DNA from: Acinetobacter apis
GTDB lineage: Bacteria; Pseudomonadota; Gammaproteobacteria; Pseudomonadales; Moraxellaceae
DNA: 64,000 bases
Assembly (NCBI RefSeq): GCF_900197575.1
Contig: NZ_FZLN01000001.1
Location: 124,001 to 188,000 of the forward strand
Direction: 5' to 3'
The notes under the pieces: model-generated
Told to the model about the DNA's origin: nothing
Databases searched by the model: none
Seen by the model: only the letters and a program-made list of their open reading frames with translations
Part shown: positions 36,895 to 47,505 of the stretch, piece by piece
Layout of the letters: every line of letters begins with the position of its first letter
Numbering within the stretch: the stretch's first letter is position 1
Made by a program: the position numbers and the translations under genes

Positions 36895-39800
36895 TTAACT
36901 TACAACAGTTAAGTCTTGTAAACGATAAACATCCATTGGTAGTTTCACAGCAAATGCTTGACACACTGCTTCTGCACCGCTGATTGTGGTGGTGTAATAT
37001 ACTTTACCTTGTAATGCTGCACGACGGATTGCAGCAGAATCAAATTGAGCTTGCTTTCCTTCAGTGGTATTAACAATAAGGTGTATTTCACCATTTTTCA
37101 AGCGGTCAACCACATGTGGGCGTCCTTCAGTGACTTTATTTACACGTTCAGCTGCAAAACCTGCTTGTGTAATCACTTTATGTGTACCGTCTGTAGCAAC
37201 CAATTTAAATCCATAATGGATCAATTGTTCTGCGACATGAATAATGTCTTTTTTATCTGATTCGCGAACAGATAAAAAGGCATATTTGGTTTCACCTGGC
37301 GTTGGTAAGCCAGGTAAGCGCTCATTTGAACCCAATACTGCTTTATAGAATGCTTCACCAAAGGTTTTACCAACACCCATGACTTCACCAGTTGACTTCA
37401 TTTCAGGGCCTAGCATTGGATCTACGCCTTGGAATTTCGCAAATGGGAAAACAGCTTCTTTTACAGAGAAATGAGTTGGGATAATTTCTTGTGTAAAGCC
37501 TTGATCTTCAAGACTAATGCCTGCCATGCATCGTGCAGCAATTTTTGCTAAAGATACACCAATACATTTCGACACAAAAGGCACAGTACGTGAAGCACGT
37601 GGATTCACTTCTAAGACATAAACATCTTGTCCTTTGACAGCAAACTGTACGTTCATGAGCCCGACAACACCCAATTCTTTAGCCATTGCGATGGTTTGAC
37701 GACGCATTTCATCTTGAATGTCTTTCGTCAGAGAATATGGCGGAATTGAACATGCTGAGTCACCAGAGTGGATACCAGCTTCTTCAATATGTTGCATGAT
37801 GCCACCAATCACAACATTTTTACCATCAGAAATACAGTCAACATCGACTTCAATCGCTGAATTCAAGAAGTGATCCAATAGAACAGGTGATTCATTTGAT
37901 GCATTCACAGCTTCACGAAGGTAACGTTTAAGCTCTTCTTGGTTGTATACAATTTCCATTGCACGACCACCAAGTACATATGATGGACGCACCACAAGTG
38001 GATAGCCCACTTGAGCAGCTTCTGCAATACCTTCTTCAGCAGATTTTACAATGCTGTTGTTTGGTTGACGCAATTGCAAACGCTGAATCATTTGTTGAAA
38101 ACGTTCACGATCTTCTGCACGGTCAATCGCATCAGGTGATGTACCAATAATTGGTGTGCCTGCTTCTTCTAATGCACGTGCAAGTTTCAAAGGTGTTTGA
38201 CCACCGTATTGTACAATGACGCCTTTTGGATTTTCTTTACGAATAATTTCTAGAACATCTTCAAGGGTAATTGGTTCAAAATACAAACGGTCAGAAGTGT
38301 CATAATCTGTTGAAACCGTTTCAGGGTTACAGTTCACCATGATGGTTTCATAACCATCTTCGCGCATTGCAAGTGCAGCATGTACACAGCAATAGTCAAA
38401 CTCAATGCCTTGACCAATACGGTTTGGACCACCACCTAAAATCATGATTTTTTGTTTAGATGTTGGTTCAGCTTCACATTCTTCATCATATGTTGAATAC
38501 ATGTAAGCAGTATTTGATTTAAATTCCGCAGCACATGTATCAACACGCTTATACACTGGATAAACATTTAAGCTCCAGCGGTGTTTACGAAATTGCTTTT
38601 GGGAGATTCCCATTAAATGAGCAATACGTAAATCAGATAAGCCTTTACGTTTAAATCCGCGAATATTAGCTGCAGTTAGATCGCTAAAGCCAAGCGTTTT
38701 GATATGTTCTTCAGTTTTAATGATGTCTTCAATTTGCACCAAGAACCAGCGGTCAATTTTGGTGGCTTCGAAAATATCATCTAGACTAAAGCCATGACGA
38801 AATGCATCAGCAATGTACCAAATACGATCAGGACCAGGCACTTTAAGTTCTAATAAGATTTTATCTTTTGCATTTGGAATGCCAGGCTCGATTTTTTCAT
38901 CAAAACCACATGCACCCACTTCTAAGCCACGTAATGCTTTATGTAATGACTCTTGGAAGTTACGTCCAATTGACATGACTTCACCAACTGACTTCATTTG
39001 AGTGGTTAACACAGGCTCAGCTTGTGGAAATTTCTCAAAATTAAAGCGAGGGATTTTAGTCACAACATAGTCAATTGATGGCTCAAATGAAGCAGGCGTA
39101 ATACCGCCTGTAATATCATTACTTAGCTCATCTAGTGTGTAACCTACAGCCAATTTTGCTGCAATTTTTGCAATCGGAAAACCAGTTGCTTTTGATGCAA
39201 GTGCTGATGAACGCGATACACGTGGATTCATTTCAATGACCACCATGCGGCCATCGACAGGATTAATACCAAACTGGACGTTTGAACCACCTGTTTCAAC
39301 ACCAATTTCACGTAAAACTGCAATCGAAGCATTACGCATGTATTGATATTCTTTATCCGTTAGCGTTTGTGCAGGCGCTACCGTAATGGAGTCACCTGTG
39401 TGTACGCCCATCGGATCAAAGTTTTCAATTGAGCAGACAATAATACAGTTGTCGTTTTTGTCACGAACAACTTCCATTTCATACTCTTTCCAACCAATCA
39501 ATGACTCATCAATTAATAGTTGGTGTGTTGGCGATAATTCAAAACCGCGTTCACAGATTTCTAAAAACTCTTCTCTGTTATAGGCAATACCACCACCTGA
39601 ACCACCCATTGTGAACGATGGACGGATAATGACAGGGAAGCCAAAGCCAGCTTGAATATCTAGCGCCTCTTGCATCGTTTCAGCAACTGCAGCGCGTGGG
39701 CATTCAAGACCAATTTTTTTCATGGCTTGGTCAAACAGCTTACGATCTTCTGCTTTTTCAATAGCATCTTTACTCGCGCCAATCAATTCAACATTGTATT

Positions 39801-40128
39801 TTGTTAAAATACCGTGTTTATCAAGATCAAGCGCACAGTTTAGGGCAGTTTGTCCGCCCATGGTTGGTAAGACTGCATCTGGACGTTCTTTTTCAATAAT
39901 CCGTTCAACAGTTTGCCAAGTAATTGGTTCAATATAGGTTGCATCCGCCATAGACGGATCAGTCATAATGGTTGCAGGGTTTGAGTTCACCAAGATGACG
40001 CGAAAGCCTTCTTCACGAAGTGCTTTACATGCTTGTGCACCTGAGTAATCAAACTCACATGCTTGACCAATTACAATTGGACCAGCACCAATAATTAAGA
40101 TGCTTTTAATATCCGTACGTTTAGGCAT
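36895..40128 (-). CDS. carB: Carbamoyl-phosphate synthase large subunit
   Basis: This 1077-residue large subunit makes carbamoyl phosphate from bicarbonate, ammonia (channelled from CarA) and two ATP, feeding arginine and pyrimidine synthesis. It has the duplicated ATP-grasp architecture. The first half (about 1-400) makes carboxyphosphate ([34 protein letters not shown]). An oligomerisation domain follows (400-550), then the carbamate-phosphorylating half (553-935, with [19 protein letters not shown] and [12 protein letters not shown]). The C-terminal MGS-like allosteric domain (936-1077) binds UMP and ornithine. The length is normal (E. coli 1073). It lies 16 bases downstream of carA in the same unit. 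Confidence 0.98.
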   Translation of the reverse strand: MPKRTDIKSILIIGAGPIVIGQACEFDYSGAQACKALREEGFRVILVNSNPATIMTDPSMADATYIEPITWQTVERIIEKERPDAVLPTMGGQTALNCALDLDKHGILTKYNVELIGASKDAIEKAEDRKLFDQAMKKIGLECPRAAVAETMQEALDIQAGFGFPVIIRPSFTMGGSGGGIAYNREEFLEICERGFELSPTHQLLIDESLIGWKEYEMEVVRDKNDNCIIVCSIENFDPMGVHTGDSITVAPAQTLTDKEYQYMRNASIAVLREIGVETGGSNVQFGINPVDGRMVVIEMNPRVSRSSALASKATGFPIAKIAAKLAVGYTLDELSNDITGGITPASFEPSIDYVVTKIPRFNFEKFPQAEPVLTTQMKSVGEVMSIGRNFQESLHKALRGLEVGACGFDEKIEPGIPNAKDKILLELKVPGPDRIWYIADAFRHGFSLDDIFEATKIDRWFLVQIEDIIKTEEHIKTLGFSDLTAANIRGFKRKGLSDLRIAHLMGISQKQFRKHRWSLNVYPVYKRVDTCAAEFKSNTAYMYSTYDEECEAEPTSKQKIMILGGGPNRIGQGIEFDYCCVHAALAMREDGYETIMVNCNPETVSTDYDTSDRLYFEPITLEDVLEIIRKENPKGVIVQYGGQTPLKLARALEEAGTPIIGTSPDAIDRAEDRERFQQMIQRLQLRQPNNSIVKSAEEGIAEAAQVGYPLVVRPSYVLGGRAMEIVYNQEELKRYLREAVNASNESPVLLDHFLNSAIEVDVDCISDGKNVVIGGIMQHIEEAGIHSGDSACSIPPYSLTKDIQDEMRRQTIAMAKELGVVGLMNVQFAVKGQDVYVLEVNPRASRTVPFVSKCIGVSLAKIAARCMAGISLEDQGFTQEIIPTHFSVKEAVFPFAKFQGVDPMLGPEMKSTGEVMGVGKTFGEAFYKAVLGSNERLPGLPTPGETKYAFLSVRESDKKDIIHVAEQLIHYGFKLVATDGTHKVITQAGFAAERVNKVTEGRPHVVDRLKNGEIHLIVNTTEGKQAQFDSAAIRRAALQGKVYYTTTISGAEAVCQAFAVKLPMDVYRLQDLTVVS

Positions 40129-40144
40129 TATTTTCGCTCCTCAA

Positions 40145-41284
40145 TTATTTTTTAGATGCTTCAATCAATTCAATGAAATGATCAAACAGTGGGGCACAGT
40201 CATGTGGACCTGGACTTGCTTCTGGGTGGCCTTGGAAGCTAAATGCAGGCTTATCTGTACGATGAATCCCTTGCAAGGTGCCATCAAATAATGAGATATG
40301 CGTGGTTTTTAAGAACGGTGGTAACGTCTTTTCATCAACCGCAAAGCCATGGTTTTGCGATGTAATCATCACAGTACCATCTTCAGTGTTTTTTACAGGA
40401 TGGTTTGCACCATGGTGTCCATGGTTCATTTTTACAGTTTGAGCGCCTGATGCTAAGGCAAGAAGTTGATGCCCAAGACAAATACCAAATACAGGAATCT
40501 CAGTGGTATCAACCAATGTTTTTACCGCTTCAATCGCATAGTCACATGCTGCTGGATCACCTGGGCCATTGGACAGGAAAATACCATCTGGATTGAGTGC
40601 TAAAACATCTTTTGCTGAAGTTTCTGCAGGTACAACAGTAAGTTTACAGCCACGATCTGCAAGTAAGCGTAAGATATTGGTTTTTACACCGTAGTCATAT
40701 GCCACAACATGGTATTTTAATTCAGGTTTTGTAAAGCCTTGACCCAATGCCCATGAACCTTCTGTCCATTCAAAGCCTTTTGGATCACAAGACACTTTGG
40801 CTAAATCTAAACCGTCTAGACCACCAAAAGCTCGCGCTTTAGCAATTGCATCTTCAGCAGTGATGTTGTCACCTGCCAAAATGCAACCATTTTGAGCACC
40901 TTTATCACGTAAAATACGTGTCAGTTTTCGAGTGTCAATATCTGAAATAGCGACAATATTTTGTTGCTTTAAGTATTCATCTAGAGATAACTCTGCTCGG
41001 AAGTTACTGTAAAGTAAAGGCAAATCACGAATAATTAGACCGCTTGCCCAGACTTTTTGAATGCGTCCAGATTCAGCATCTTCAGTATTACAGCCAGTAT
41101 TACCGATATGAGGATATGTCAACGTAACAAGCTGTTGTGCATAGCTTGGATCAGTCAATATCTCTTGATAGCCAGTCATGGCTGTATTAAATACGACTTC
41201 TCCAGTCGTCGATCCCTCGGCACCAATAGATTGTCCGTGAAATACGGTTCCATCAGCAAGGGCTAAAATGGCGGGAGTGCTCAA
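40145..41284 (-). CDS. carA: Carbamoyl-phosphate synthase small (glutaminase) subunit
   Basis: This 379-residue glutamine amidotransferase subunit supplies ammonia to CarB. The N-terminal domain begins [17 protein letters not shown]. The class I glutaminase domain has the nucleophile Cys in [15 protein letters not shown], and the His/Glu pair in [12 protein letters not shown] chose a TTG start at 41284 because CAGGAG lies 7 bases upstream and the protein then has the family N-terminus; the frame is open to 41329 but without homology. A TTG start lowers initiation, perhaps part of control. A terminator-like hairpin in the leader suggests attenuation (separate entry). carB follows after 16 bases. 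Confidence 0.95.
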   Translation of the reverse strand: MSTPAILALADGTVFHGQSIGAEGSTTGEVVFNTAMTGYQEILTDPSYAQQLVTLTYPHIGNTGCNTEDAESGRIQKVWASGLIIRDLPLLYSNFRAELSLDEYLKQQNIVAISDIDTRKLTRILRDKGAQNGCILAGDNITAEDAIAKARAFGGLDGLDLAKVSCDPKGFEWTEGSWALGQGFTKPELKYHVVAYDYGVKTNILRLLADRGCKLTVVPAETSAKDVLALNPDGIFLSNGPGDPAACDYAIEAVKTLVDTTEIPVFGICLGHQLLALASGAQTVKMNHGHHGANHPVKNTEDGTVMITSQNHGFAVDEKTLPPFLKTTHISLFDGTLQGIHRTDKPAFSFQGHPEASPGPHDCAPLFDHFIELIEASKK

Positions 41285-41310
41285 GGTGAAGCTCCTGATT
41301 TTTAAGCTGT

Positions 41311-41373
41311 AAAAAAGCGAGTAAACCAAAATGAAAGGGGCCTTTTGCCCGATTTAAGGAGGTCTGCTCGCTT
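41311..41373 (-). promoter_or_regulatory. Probable transcription attenuator in the carA leader
   Basis: Read toward carA, the arm at 41373-41361 pairs with 41327-41315 (13 positions, one mismatch, one G-U). A small GGGC/GCCC hairpin lies inside, and the outer stem is followed at once by six U. Only about 27 bases remain before the TTG start, too few for a promoter, so carA transcription must pass through this structure. A candidate promoter lies just before it (TGGACT, 17 bases, TACAAT at 41394-41389). Confidence 0.6.
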
Positions 41374-41499
41374 GTAACTTAAAAACATATTGTACGCATA
41401 TTACAAAAAGAAGTCCACGTAATTTAGTAATATGTGTCATCTATTTCAAATAGACGAATATGTTTAGAGATCATTTTGATGAAGCAAGCGTTGTTTACA

Positions 41500-42033
41500 T
41501 CAAAGTTGATGTAACCAATCTCGCTTATTGTGAAAATCAGCAGTTAGTCCACTGTGTTGTATTGCATAGTATACATTACCCTCATCTGTATTTAAAACAG
41601 CCGACAAGCCAAGGTATATATCTGACATTGAAACTTGATGCTCTGATAAAAACGGCTGGATATCAATAATTGTGTTGATGCCATATGCCGTTCTTTTGAG
41701 TTCCACCAATTCAATATCATAAGCGACTTGTGGGGGAGAAGTATCAGGATAACGATACTCTTCGAAGTGGTAAGCTTGCCACGACTCTGTCGGAGAAAGG
41801 TTCACTTCGCGATAACCATCTTGATGACGGATACCGATAAAAATTTCAAAACAGGTTTTTTCCCAAAGAAAATCTTCTCGTATTTGATCAGACTTTTGGG
41901 TTGGCCAAATAATGCGTTTAGCCGGATCTTTGACCCAAAATCCAACATTAATCAAAGTAGATTGCTGTTCTATGGCAGCAACAATCATGACTTGATCAAA
42001 GCGTTGGAACGGGACTAATTCATAACTTGCCAT
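41500..42033 (-). CDS. DOMON-like domain protein of unknown function
   Basis: This 177-residue soluble protein is predicted mostly beta. It has the pattern of the DOMON-like family found in Acinetobacter and other gammaproteobacteria: WVKDPAKRIIWPTQ, then FLWEKTCFEIFIGI, YREVNLSPTESWQAYHFEEYR and a C-terminal IYLGLSAVL. DOMON folds bind haem or sugars in other proteins, but there is no signal peptide and no known ligand here, so the function is unassigned. It lies 8 bases downstream of yhbY on the same strand, and so is probably co-transcribed. No convincing terminator lies directly after its stop; the next hairpin is the carA leader structure. Confidence 0.8.
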   Translation of the reverse strand: MASYELVPFQRFDQVMIVAAIEQQSTLINVGFWVKDPAKRIIWPTQKSDQIREDFLWEKTCFEIFIGIRHQDGYREVNLSPTESWQAYHFEEYRYPDTSPPQVAYDIELVELKRTAYGINTIIDIQPFLSEHQVSMSDIYLGLSAVLNTDEGNVYYAIQHSGLTADFHNKRDWLHQL

Positions 42034-42041
42034 AACTGCTG

Positions 42042-42365
42042 TTAGTTCGACAAATGTGCATAGCGAACAAGATTAGACAGTTTTTGGTTTTGTTCTGCAG
42101 ATTTCTTGTATAGCAAAACAACTTTACCAATTTTGTGTACAACGGCTGAGCGCGTTTGCTCGGCAATTTCCTCAATCACTTGTGCACGGATTTCACGATC
42201 TTCACCAGCAACTTTAACTTTGATGAGTTCATGATCTTTAAGTGCGCGTATTGTTTCTTCAATCACATTTTCTGTCAGGCCTTGCGCGCCAATGAGAATC
42301 ACTGGATTAAGCGCGTGACCAATTTGACGCAAACGTTTGCTTTCTTGAGTAGATAAAGAAGCCAT
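42042..42365 (-). CDS. yhbY: YhbY-type CRM-domain RNA-binding protein
   Basis: This 107-residue CRM-domain protein is associated with pre-50S ribosomal particles in E. coli. The core is typical: RLRQIGHALNPVILIGAQGLTENVIEETIRAL in pieces (about 10-42), then LIKVKVAGEDREIRAQVIEEI and VVHKIGKVVLLYKK. A short extra tail (about 98-107) is seen. It is divergently arranged with rlmE, 339 bases apart, which matches the classic yhbY-rlmE-ftsH-folP neighbourhood of gammaproteobacteria. Confidence 0.94.
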   Translation of the reverse strand: MASLSTQESKRLRQIGHALNPVILIGAQGLTENVIEETIRALKDHELIKVKVAGEDREIRAQVIEEIAEQTRSAVVHKIGKVVLLYKKSAEQNQKLSNLVRYAHLSN

Positions 42366-42704
42366 GGATCAACCTAATATAATAGAAGCCTAAAAGTATA
42401 ACAAAGTTACTTGCCAATGTATAAACAAACAGGATGATGTTGCTGTTTATCGCATAAATGTTTATTTATCTTTTGACATAAAATGTGCTAGATTGCGATG
42501 AGACCAATTAATAAACAAGCAAACTGATTTAAAGCGATACTGTGTATAGTCACTGTGTAGGCATTTTGTTGTTATATTTATAAATATTTTAGATTACCGA
42601 TAGACGCAATCAAAAAAACTTATGCAGACTTATGTAGTTCCTTACTGCAACTGTTTCATTTTTTGCGTACAATGACATAATTATTTTGTGATTTTTTAAT
42701 AGTT
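42366..42704. other. Divergent intergenic region yhbY / rlmE
   Basis: This is 339 bases of AT-rich sequence with no ORF and no strong hairpin; it should carry promoters for both units, but I cannot single one out. Confidence 0.3.
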
Positions 42705-43343
42705 ATGGCAACACGCATTACGAATCAAAAGCTTTCCAAAAGTAGCCGTGCGTGGATGAGAGAGCATTTAGATGACCACTTTGTGAAAAAAGCACAAAAA
42801 GAAGGTTATCGTGCGAGAGCAGCTTATAAACTTCTTGAAATCCAAGAAAAATATAAGCTCATCAAACCCGGCATGACCGTTGTTGATTTAGGTGCTGCAC
42901 CAGGCAGTTGGTCGCAAATCGCAGGTAAATTGGTTGGATCAAAAGGTCTTGTTATTGCATCTGATATTTTAGAAATGGATGCTTTGCCCGATGTGACGTT
43001 TTTACAAGGTGACTTCCGTGAAGAAGAAGTTTTCGAAAATTTGCTAAATATTTTAAATGGTAGACAAGTAGACATTGTAATTTCAGATATGGCCCCCAAT
43101 ACATCAGGGAACAGAGCAGTTGACCAACCTCGTCAGATTTACCTATGTGAATTGGCATTAGACTTTGCACAGAAGGTACTCGGACCAAACGGACAGTTTG
43201 TCGTTAAAGTGTTCCAAGGTTCAGGATTTGATGAATTTCGTAAACAAGTCGTCGATTCGTTTCAAGTTTTAAAGACAATAAAACCAGAAGCGTCTCGTGC
43301 GCGATCGAAAGAAGTTTTTTTGATTGGTCAACGTATGAAATAA
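42705..43343 (+). CDS. rlmE: 23S rRNA (uridine-2552-2'-O)-methyltransferase
   Basis: This is a 212-residue SAM-dependent 2'-O-methyltransferase of the FtsJ/RrmJ type, which methylates U2552 in the A-loop of 23S rRNA. SAM motif I is [14 protein letters not shown] (about 60-73). The catalytic K-D-K-E tetrad is visible in [25 protein letters not shown] and RSKEVFLI. The length equals E. coli RlmE (209). It is upstream of ftsH, as in E. coli. The ATG at 42705 lacks a strong ribosome site. Confidence 0.96.
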   Translation: MATRITNQKLSKSSRAWMREHLDDHFVKKAQKEGYRARAAYKLLEIQEKYKLIKPGMTVVDLGAAPGSWSQIAGKLVGSKGLVIASDILEMDALPDVTFLQGDFREEEVFENLLNILNGRQVDIVISDMAPNTSGNRAVDQPRQIYLCELALDFAQKVLGPNGQFVVKVFQGSGFDEFRKQVVDSFQVLKTIKPEASRARSKEVFLIGQRMK

Positions 43344-43490
43344 AGTTTATAAATGGTAACTTGCCAAGTCGGTAAAATTGTGCAAGGTTACAATTTCAGG
43401 GTATTGAGTGTAATCACTCACTTTTGTGAAGGGTCTGAACCGAATCAAAAGGTGATGATCAAACTAGATTGATGATATGGGAATAAAGCT

Positions 43491-45383
43491 TTGAGCGATC
43501 TCTTTAAAAACGCCGTGTTGTGGCTTGTGATACTTGGAGTGCTAATTTTAATTTTTAGCAACATCAGTGATCACAACAAACCATCGCAAATGAACTATTC
43601 TGAGTTTGTTTCTGCGGTCCATGCAGGCCAAATTAAGCAAGTCACGATTGATGGCGAAAAAATCACTGGCGAGAAAAAGAATGGTTCAGGTTTTGAAACG
43701 ATCCGTCCTGCGGTACAGGATCCTGAACTCATGCCAGGTTTGATTAAAAACAGTGTAATTGTTGAGGGTACAGCACCTCAGCGCCAAGGCGTATTAATGC
43801 AACTTTTGATTGCAAGCTTTCCAGTCTTATTAATCATTCTTTTATTCATGTTTTTCATGCGCAACATGGGCGGTGGAGCAGGCGGTAAAAATGGTCCCAT
43901 GAGCTTTGGTAAGTCAAAAGCAAAAATGCTTGCAGAAGACCAAATAAAAATTAATTTTAAAGATGTTGCAGGTTGTGATGAAGCAAAACAAGAAGTTGTA
44001 GAAATTGTCGATTTCTTAAGAGATCCAACCAAATTTAAGCGTTTAGGGGCATCAATTCCTAAAGGCGTATTAATGGTTGGACCACCAGGTACAGGTAAAA
44101 CATTGCTTGCAAAAGCGATTGCTGGCGAAGCCAAAGTTCCGTTCTTTAGTATTTCAGGTTCTGACTTTGTTGAAATGTTTGTCGGTGTAGGTGCATCTCG
44201 TGTACGTGATATGTTTGAACAAGCTAAACGTCATGCGCCATGTATTATCTTCATTGATGAGATTGATGCAGTTGGTCGTCATCGTGGTTCAGGTACAGGC
44301 GGTGGTCATGATGAGCGTGAGCAAACATTAAACCAAATGTTGGTGGAAATGGATGGTTTTGAAGGGAATGAAGGAATTATTGTCATTGCTGCAACAAACC
44401 GTGCTGATGTTTTAGATAAAGCATTGCTCCGTCCTGGACGTTTTGACCGCCAAGTTATGGTTGGGTTACCTGATATTAATGGTCGTGAGCAAATTTTAGG
44501 GGTTCACCTGAAAAAACTTCCATCTGTGACTAGTGTAGATACCAAAGTATTGGCACGAGGCACACCTGGTTTTTCTGGTGCAGAGCTTGCAAACCTTGTG
44601 AATGAAGCTGCCTTATTTGCTGCACGTCGTAATAAGAACACAGTAGACATGCATGACTTTGAAGACGCGAAAGACAAGATTTATATGGGTCCTGAGCGTA
44701 AATCAATGATCATTCGTGATGAAGAACGTAGTGCAACTGCATATCATGAAGCAGGACATGCGATTGTTGCTGAAGCATTGCCAGGATCAGATCCTGTGCA
44801 TAAAGTAACCATCATGCCACGTGGTTGGGCATTGGGTGTGACATGGCAGTTGCCAGAGCGTGACCAAGTCAGTCTCTACAAAACAAAAATGCTTAATGAT
44901 ATTTCGATTTTATTTGGTGGTCGTATCGCTGAAGAGATTTTTATTAATCAGCAGTCGACTGGCGCATCAAATGACTTTGAGCGTGCAACTAAAATGGCAA
45001 GATCAATGGTTACTAAATATGGCATGTCAGATAAGCTTGGTGTAATGGTTTATGAAGATGACAGTCAGCAATCATATTTAGGTAGCATGTCAAGTCGCTC
45101 TATTTCTGAATCAACACAACAACAAGTTGATGCTGAAATCCGTCGTATCTTAGATGAGCAATATAAAGTTGCATGGGACATCTTAGATCAAAATCGTGAT
45201 AAAGCGCATGTTATGGTAAAAGCGCTTATGGAATGGGAAACGATTGACCGCGATCAAGTGATAGACATTATGGAAGGTCGCGAACCAAGACCACCTAAAG
45301 TCTATGTTGCGGAAAATCCAGTGTCGAATGAACCACCTAAAGATGGTCCTTCAACACCACCACCATTGCCTGCAATGAGTTAA
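43491..45383 (+). CDS. ftsH: ATP-dependent zinc metalloprotease FtsH
   Basis: This 630-residue membrane-anchored AAA+ protease degrades misassembled membrane proteins, LpxC and others. TM1 is at about 5-23, with a short periplasmic domain, and TM2 at about 101-123. The Walker A motif GPPGTGKT is at 197-204, Walker B is IIFIDEID, and the second region of homology is [18 protein letters not shown]. The zinc site is HEAGH (419-423) with a distal Asp. The C-terminal tail is Pro-rich. It starts with TTG at 43491 after a modest GGGA; no better start in frame is seen. The 3' hairpin at 45387 separates it partly from folP. Confidence 0.97.
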   Translation: MSDLFKNAVLWLVILGVLILIFSNISDHNKPSQMNYSEFVSAVHAGQIKQVTIDGEKITGEKKNGSGFETIRPAVQDPELMPGLIKNSVIVEGTAPQRQGVLMQLLIASFPVLLIILLFMFFMRNMGGGAGGKNGPMSFGKSKAKMLAEDQIKINFKDVAGCDEAKQEVVEIVDFLRDPTKFKRLGASIPKGVLMVGPPGTGKTLLAKAIAGEAKVPFFSISGSDFVEMFVGVGASRVRDMFEQAKRHAPCIIFIDEIDAVGRHRGSGTGGGHDEREQTLNQMLVEMDGFEGNEGIIVIAATNRADVLDKALLRPGRFDRQVMVGLPDINGREQILGVHLKKLPSVTSVDTKVLARGTPGFSGAELANLVNEAALFAARRNKNTVDMHDFEDAKDKIYMGPERKSMIIRDEERSATAYHEAGHAIVAEALPGSDPVHKVTIMPRGWALGVTWQLPERDQVSLYKTKMLNDISILFGGRIAEEIFINQQSTGASNDFERATKMARSMVTKYGMSDKLGVMVYEDDSQQSYLGSMSSRSISESTQQQVDAEIRRILDEQYKVAWDILDQNRDKAHVMVKALMEWETIDRDQVIDIMEGREPRPPKVYVAENPVSNEPPKDGPSTPPPLPAMS

Positions 45384-45386
45384 ACG

Positions 45387-45413
45387 AAAAGAGTCACTTT
45401 GGTGGCTCTTTTT
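45387..45413 (+). terminator. Terminator of ftsH
   Basis: The stem GAGTCAC / GTGGCTC (one G-U) has an A-run before and five Ts after. folP starts 31 bases later, so some read-through or a promoter overlapping this site would be needed for folP. Confidence 0.75.
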
Positions 45414-45443
45414 ATTGCATTTATTCTTGATTTGGATTTCACC

Positions 45444-46295
45444 ATGCAGTTACATGCACTTCCCCAAAAAACCATCTTATCTGGCAATCAGCGTTTAGAC
45501 CTTTCAAGACCTCATATTATGGGGATTTTAAATGTCACACCCGACTCATTTAGTGATGGTGGACAGTATCAATTTGTTGAAAACGCAGTTGCACGTGCTT
45601 TGCATATGGTTGAACAAGGTGCAACGATTATTGATATTGGCGGAGAGTCTACTCGGCCAGGTGCAGCACATGTTGCAGTGGATGAAGAATTGGCTCGTGT
45701 GGTCCCTGTCGTTGAAGCACTTGCAAGGCATCAATGTGCATGGATATCTATTGATACGAGTGAACCACAAGTCATTCAGCAGGCTGTACAAGCAGGTGCG
45801 CATATTTGGAACGATGTAAGAGCATTAACCCGACCTGGTGCTTTACACATGGCAGCAAAGCTAAATATTCCTGTGATATTGATGCATATGCGTGGTGAGC
45901 CTACGACCATGAATCAACTGGCATCATATAATGATCTTATGCATGAAGTTATTGCTGAATTATCAGAAAAAGTTGAACAGGCTGTACAAGCAGGTGTTGA
46001 GCGAGATCGTATTATTATTGACCCAGGCTTTGGTTTTGCAAAAAATACTGATCACAATGTAGAATTATTAAATCAGCTTTGGCAGTTACACCAATTTGGC
46101 TTACCGATATTATCGGGTCTATCGCGAAAACGATTTATTGGTGAGATTACAGCACAACAAAAAGCCACCGATCGTATGATTGGTAGCGTCATAGGACATC
46201 TATTGTCTGTACAGCAGGGTGCAAGTATTGTACGTGTGCATGATGTTTCTGAAACGAAACAAGCTTTAGATCTTTGGATGAAATTATATAAATAA
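45444..46295 (+). CDS. folP: Dihydropteroate synthase
   Basis: This 283-residue cytoplasmic enzyme joins 4-aminobenzoate to dihydropterin pyrophosphate in folate synthesis and is the target of sulfonamides. TIM-barrel signatures are GILNVTPDSFSDGG (about 23-36), GATIIDIGGESTRPGA (about 59-74), the HMRG motif and a C-terminal SVIGHLLSVQQGASIVRVHDV. The length matches E. coli (282). I chose the ATG at 45444 (MQLHALPQ) rather than the upstream GTG, which would lie within the ftsH terminator. The usual partner glmM is not next; 6S RNA ends just after the folP stop on the other strand. Confidence 0.96.
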   Translation: MQLHALPQKTILSGNQRLDLSRPHIMGILNVTPDSFSDGGQYQFVENAVARALHMVEQGATIIDIGGESTRPGAAHVAVDEELARVVPVVEALARHQCAWISIDTSEPQVIQQAVQAGAHIWNDVRALTRPGALHMAAKLNIPVILMHMRGEPTTMNQLASYNDLMHEVIAELSEKVEQAVQAGVERDRIIIDPGFGFAKNTDHNVELLNQLWQLHQFGLPILSGLSRKRFIGEITAQQKATDRMIGSVIGHLLSVQQGASIVRVHDVSETKQALDLWMKLYK

Positions 46296-46296
46296 G

Positions 46297-46477
46297 GCTC
46301 CAGGATGCCGCTGCATGTCTTTACCCTTGAACCCTAAAGTTCAAGGTGGACGCGACGCATACTTGTTGGGTGTCCTACTCGAGGGTAGGCATACGCTCTA
46401 AGCATGCAGAACGCAATCCTATGGTGTAGATATCGGCTCAGGGGAATCAGACCCGCTGGCGAACATCCCAGATTAGT
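46297..46477 (-). ncRNA. ssrS: 6S RNA
   Basis: On the minus strand the region reads like E. coli 6S RNA from end to end. A 5' arm GATGTTCGCCAGCGGGTCTG is followed by CCCCTGAGCCGATAT. On the 3' side are the well-known CACCTTGAACTTTAGGGTTC stem-loop and GCAGCGGCATCCTGGAGCC, which pairs with the 5' arm. 6S RNA mimics an open promoter and sequesters sigma70 RNA polymerase in stationary phase. A TATAAT at 46487-46482 upstream fits its promoter. The position beside zapA is the conserved location in proteobacteria. The exact ends are approximate (length about 180). Confidence 0.93.
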
Positions 46478-46481
46478 TTCT

Positions 46482-46487
46482 ATTATA
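46482..46487 (-). promoter_or_regulatory. -10 element of the 6S RNA promoter
   Basis: A perfect TATAAT on the minus strand lies about 7 bases before the inferred 6S RNA 5' end. The -35 (TATCAA, 17 bases upstream) is weak. Confidence 0.6.
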
Positions 46488-46590
46488 GCGCTAGCAATTC
46501 GTTATTGATAGAGCCAATCGCAATTCATATGTTAAGTTGTTTTACAGTTGATGATACTTTATACATGAGTTATGTAGACAGACCTTGAAA

Positions 46591-46887
46591 TCAAGAAGAT
46601 GTTTCTGTGTCAGCTTCAATATCTTGTAAAATAGAAGACAGTAAATATTTACATTGTTCATAATGTTGCAATGATTTATTCAGCACTAAGATCTCTTGCA
46701 TAAAATCAAGTGCCACCATAATAACCAATTTATTATGTTCAACTCGCGGTGAGTTTTTTCGAAATTCTTGAAATTTCGCATTCAACATTTGTGCGGCTTG
46801 TTCAAGCTGTGGCTTTTTTTCTTGTGTTGTAGATAAACGAAAAATTTGTTCCACAATGCGTAGCTCAACAGTGACTGCTTCACTCAT
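46591..46887 (-). CDS. zapA: Cell division protein ZapA
   Basis: This 98-residue cytoplasmic protein cross-links FtsZ protofilaments at the Z-ring. The globular N-terminal part (VTVELRIVEQIFRLSTT) is followed by a long C-terminal helix that forms the dimer coiled coil; the motif NKLVIMVALDFMQEIL is typical. The ATG overlaps the stop of the upstream coiled-coil gene (ATGA), indicating coupling. 6S RNA lies immediately downstream, the same zapA-ssrS order as in E. coli and Pseudomonas. Confidence 0.92.
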   Translation of the reverse strand: MSEAVTVELRIVEQIFRLSTTQEKKPQLEQAAQMLNAKFQEFRKNSPRVEHNKLVIMVALDFMQEILVLNKSLQHYEQCKYLLSSILQDIEADTETSS

Positions 46888-47441
46888 GAAGATGACTCCT
46901 CTTCTAAATCTGTTTTATGCATGAGTTGTTGGATTTCTTCAGCATGTTGGTCTTCACTTGTACCTAGTTGAGCCAAGCGTTGAACAATGGTTTCAACTTT
47001 AGATTTTGCATGTTCATTTTTTTTAATTAAGACGGCACGCTCATCTTTTAATGCTTTAATTTCTTGTTGTGCTGCAAGTTGCTCATGTTGCAGTTTCTCT
47101 TTCGTTACACGAAGCTCATTACGTTCAGCCAAAATTTCTTGAAAGCGACTTTTTAAGTCAGTACATCCTTTTTCTAGGCGACTATAACGTTCAGCCAGTG
47201 TTTTGGCATCTTGGTTTAAGGTTGTATGCTGTGTTTCTAGTGTGCTTAATGATGTTTTTAAGCTAGAAATTTGCTCGTTTTTTTCTTGTGTTGCCAGCTC
47301 ATGTTGTTGAATTTTCTCATGATGGCTCTTTTCTGCAGCAGTTTTTAGTTGCTGCAAAGACAGTGTTTCTTTTTCAAGTTGTTGAACACGGGTTTTAAAA
47401 TTCGCGATATGCGTTTGAAGTCGCTTTAATTCTTCTAACAT
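46884..47441 (-). CDS. Coiled-coil protein at the TIGR02449 position upstream of zapA
   Basis: This 185-residue protein is almost entirely predicted coiled coil (heptads with Leu, Gln, Lys, Glu from residue 3 to about 165), ending in an acidic Ser tail. It starts MLEELKRLQTHIANF. There is no membrane segment or enzymatic motif. In Pseudomonas the gene at this position (between ygfB and zapA) encodes a small coiled-coil protein of the TIGR02449 type, about 70 residues. This one has the same place and probably the same origin, but is much longer. A role in division next to ZapA, like ZapB, is plausible inference. I chose the ATG at 47441; the longer open frame overlaps the divergent ygfB-like gene and is unlikely. 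Confidence 0.8.
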   Translation of the reverse strand: MLEELKRLQTHIANFKTRVQQLEKETLSLQQLKTAAEKSHHEKIQQHELATQEKNEQISSLKTSLSTLETQHTTLNQDAKTLAERYSRLEKGCTDLKSRFQEILAERNELRVTKEKLQHEQLAAQQEIKALKDERAVLIKKNEHAKSKVETIVQRLAQLGTSEDQHAEEIQQLMHKTDLEEESSS

Positions 47442-47505
47442 AAGTGGGTCGCACAGAGTTGCAAACAAAGGTAATATATACGCAGTATAGAGATTGGATA
47501 GACGA

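Noticed and set aside
43778..44134. Open frame of 118 codons antisense to ftsH
   Set aside because: It lies opposite the AAA+ core of FtsH, with no promoter or ribosome site.
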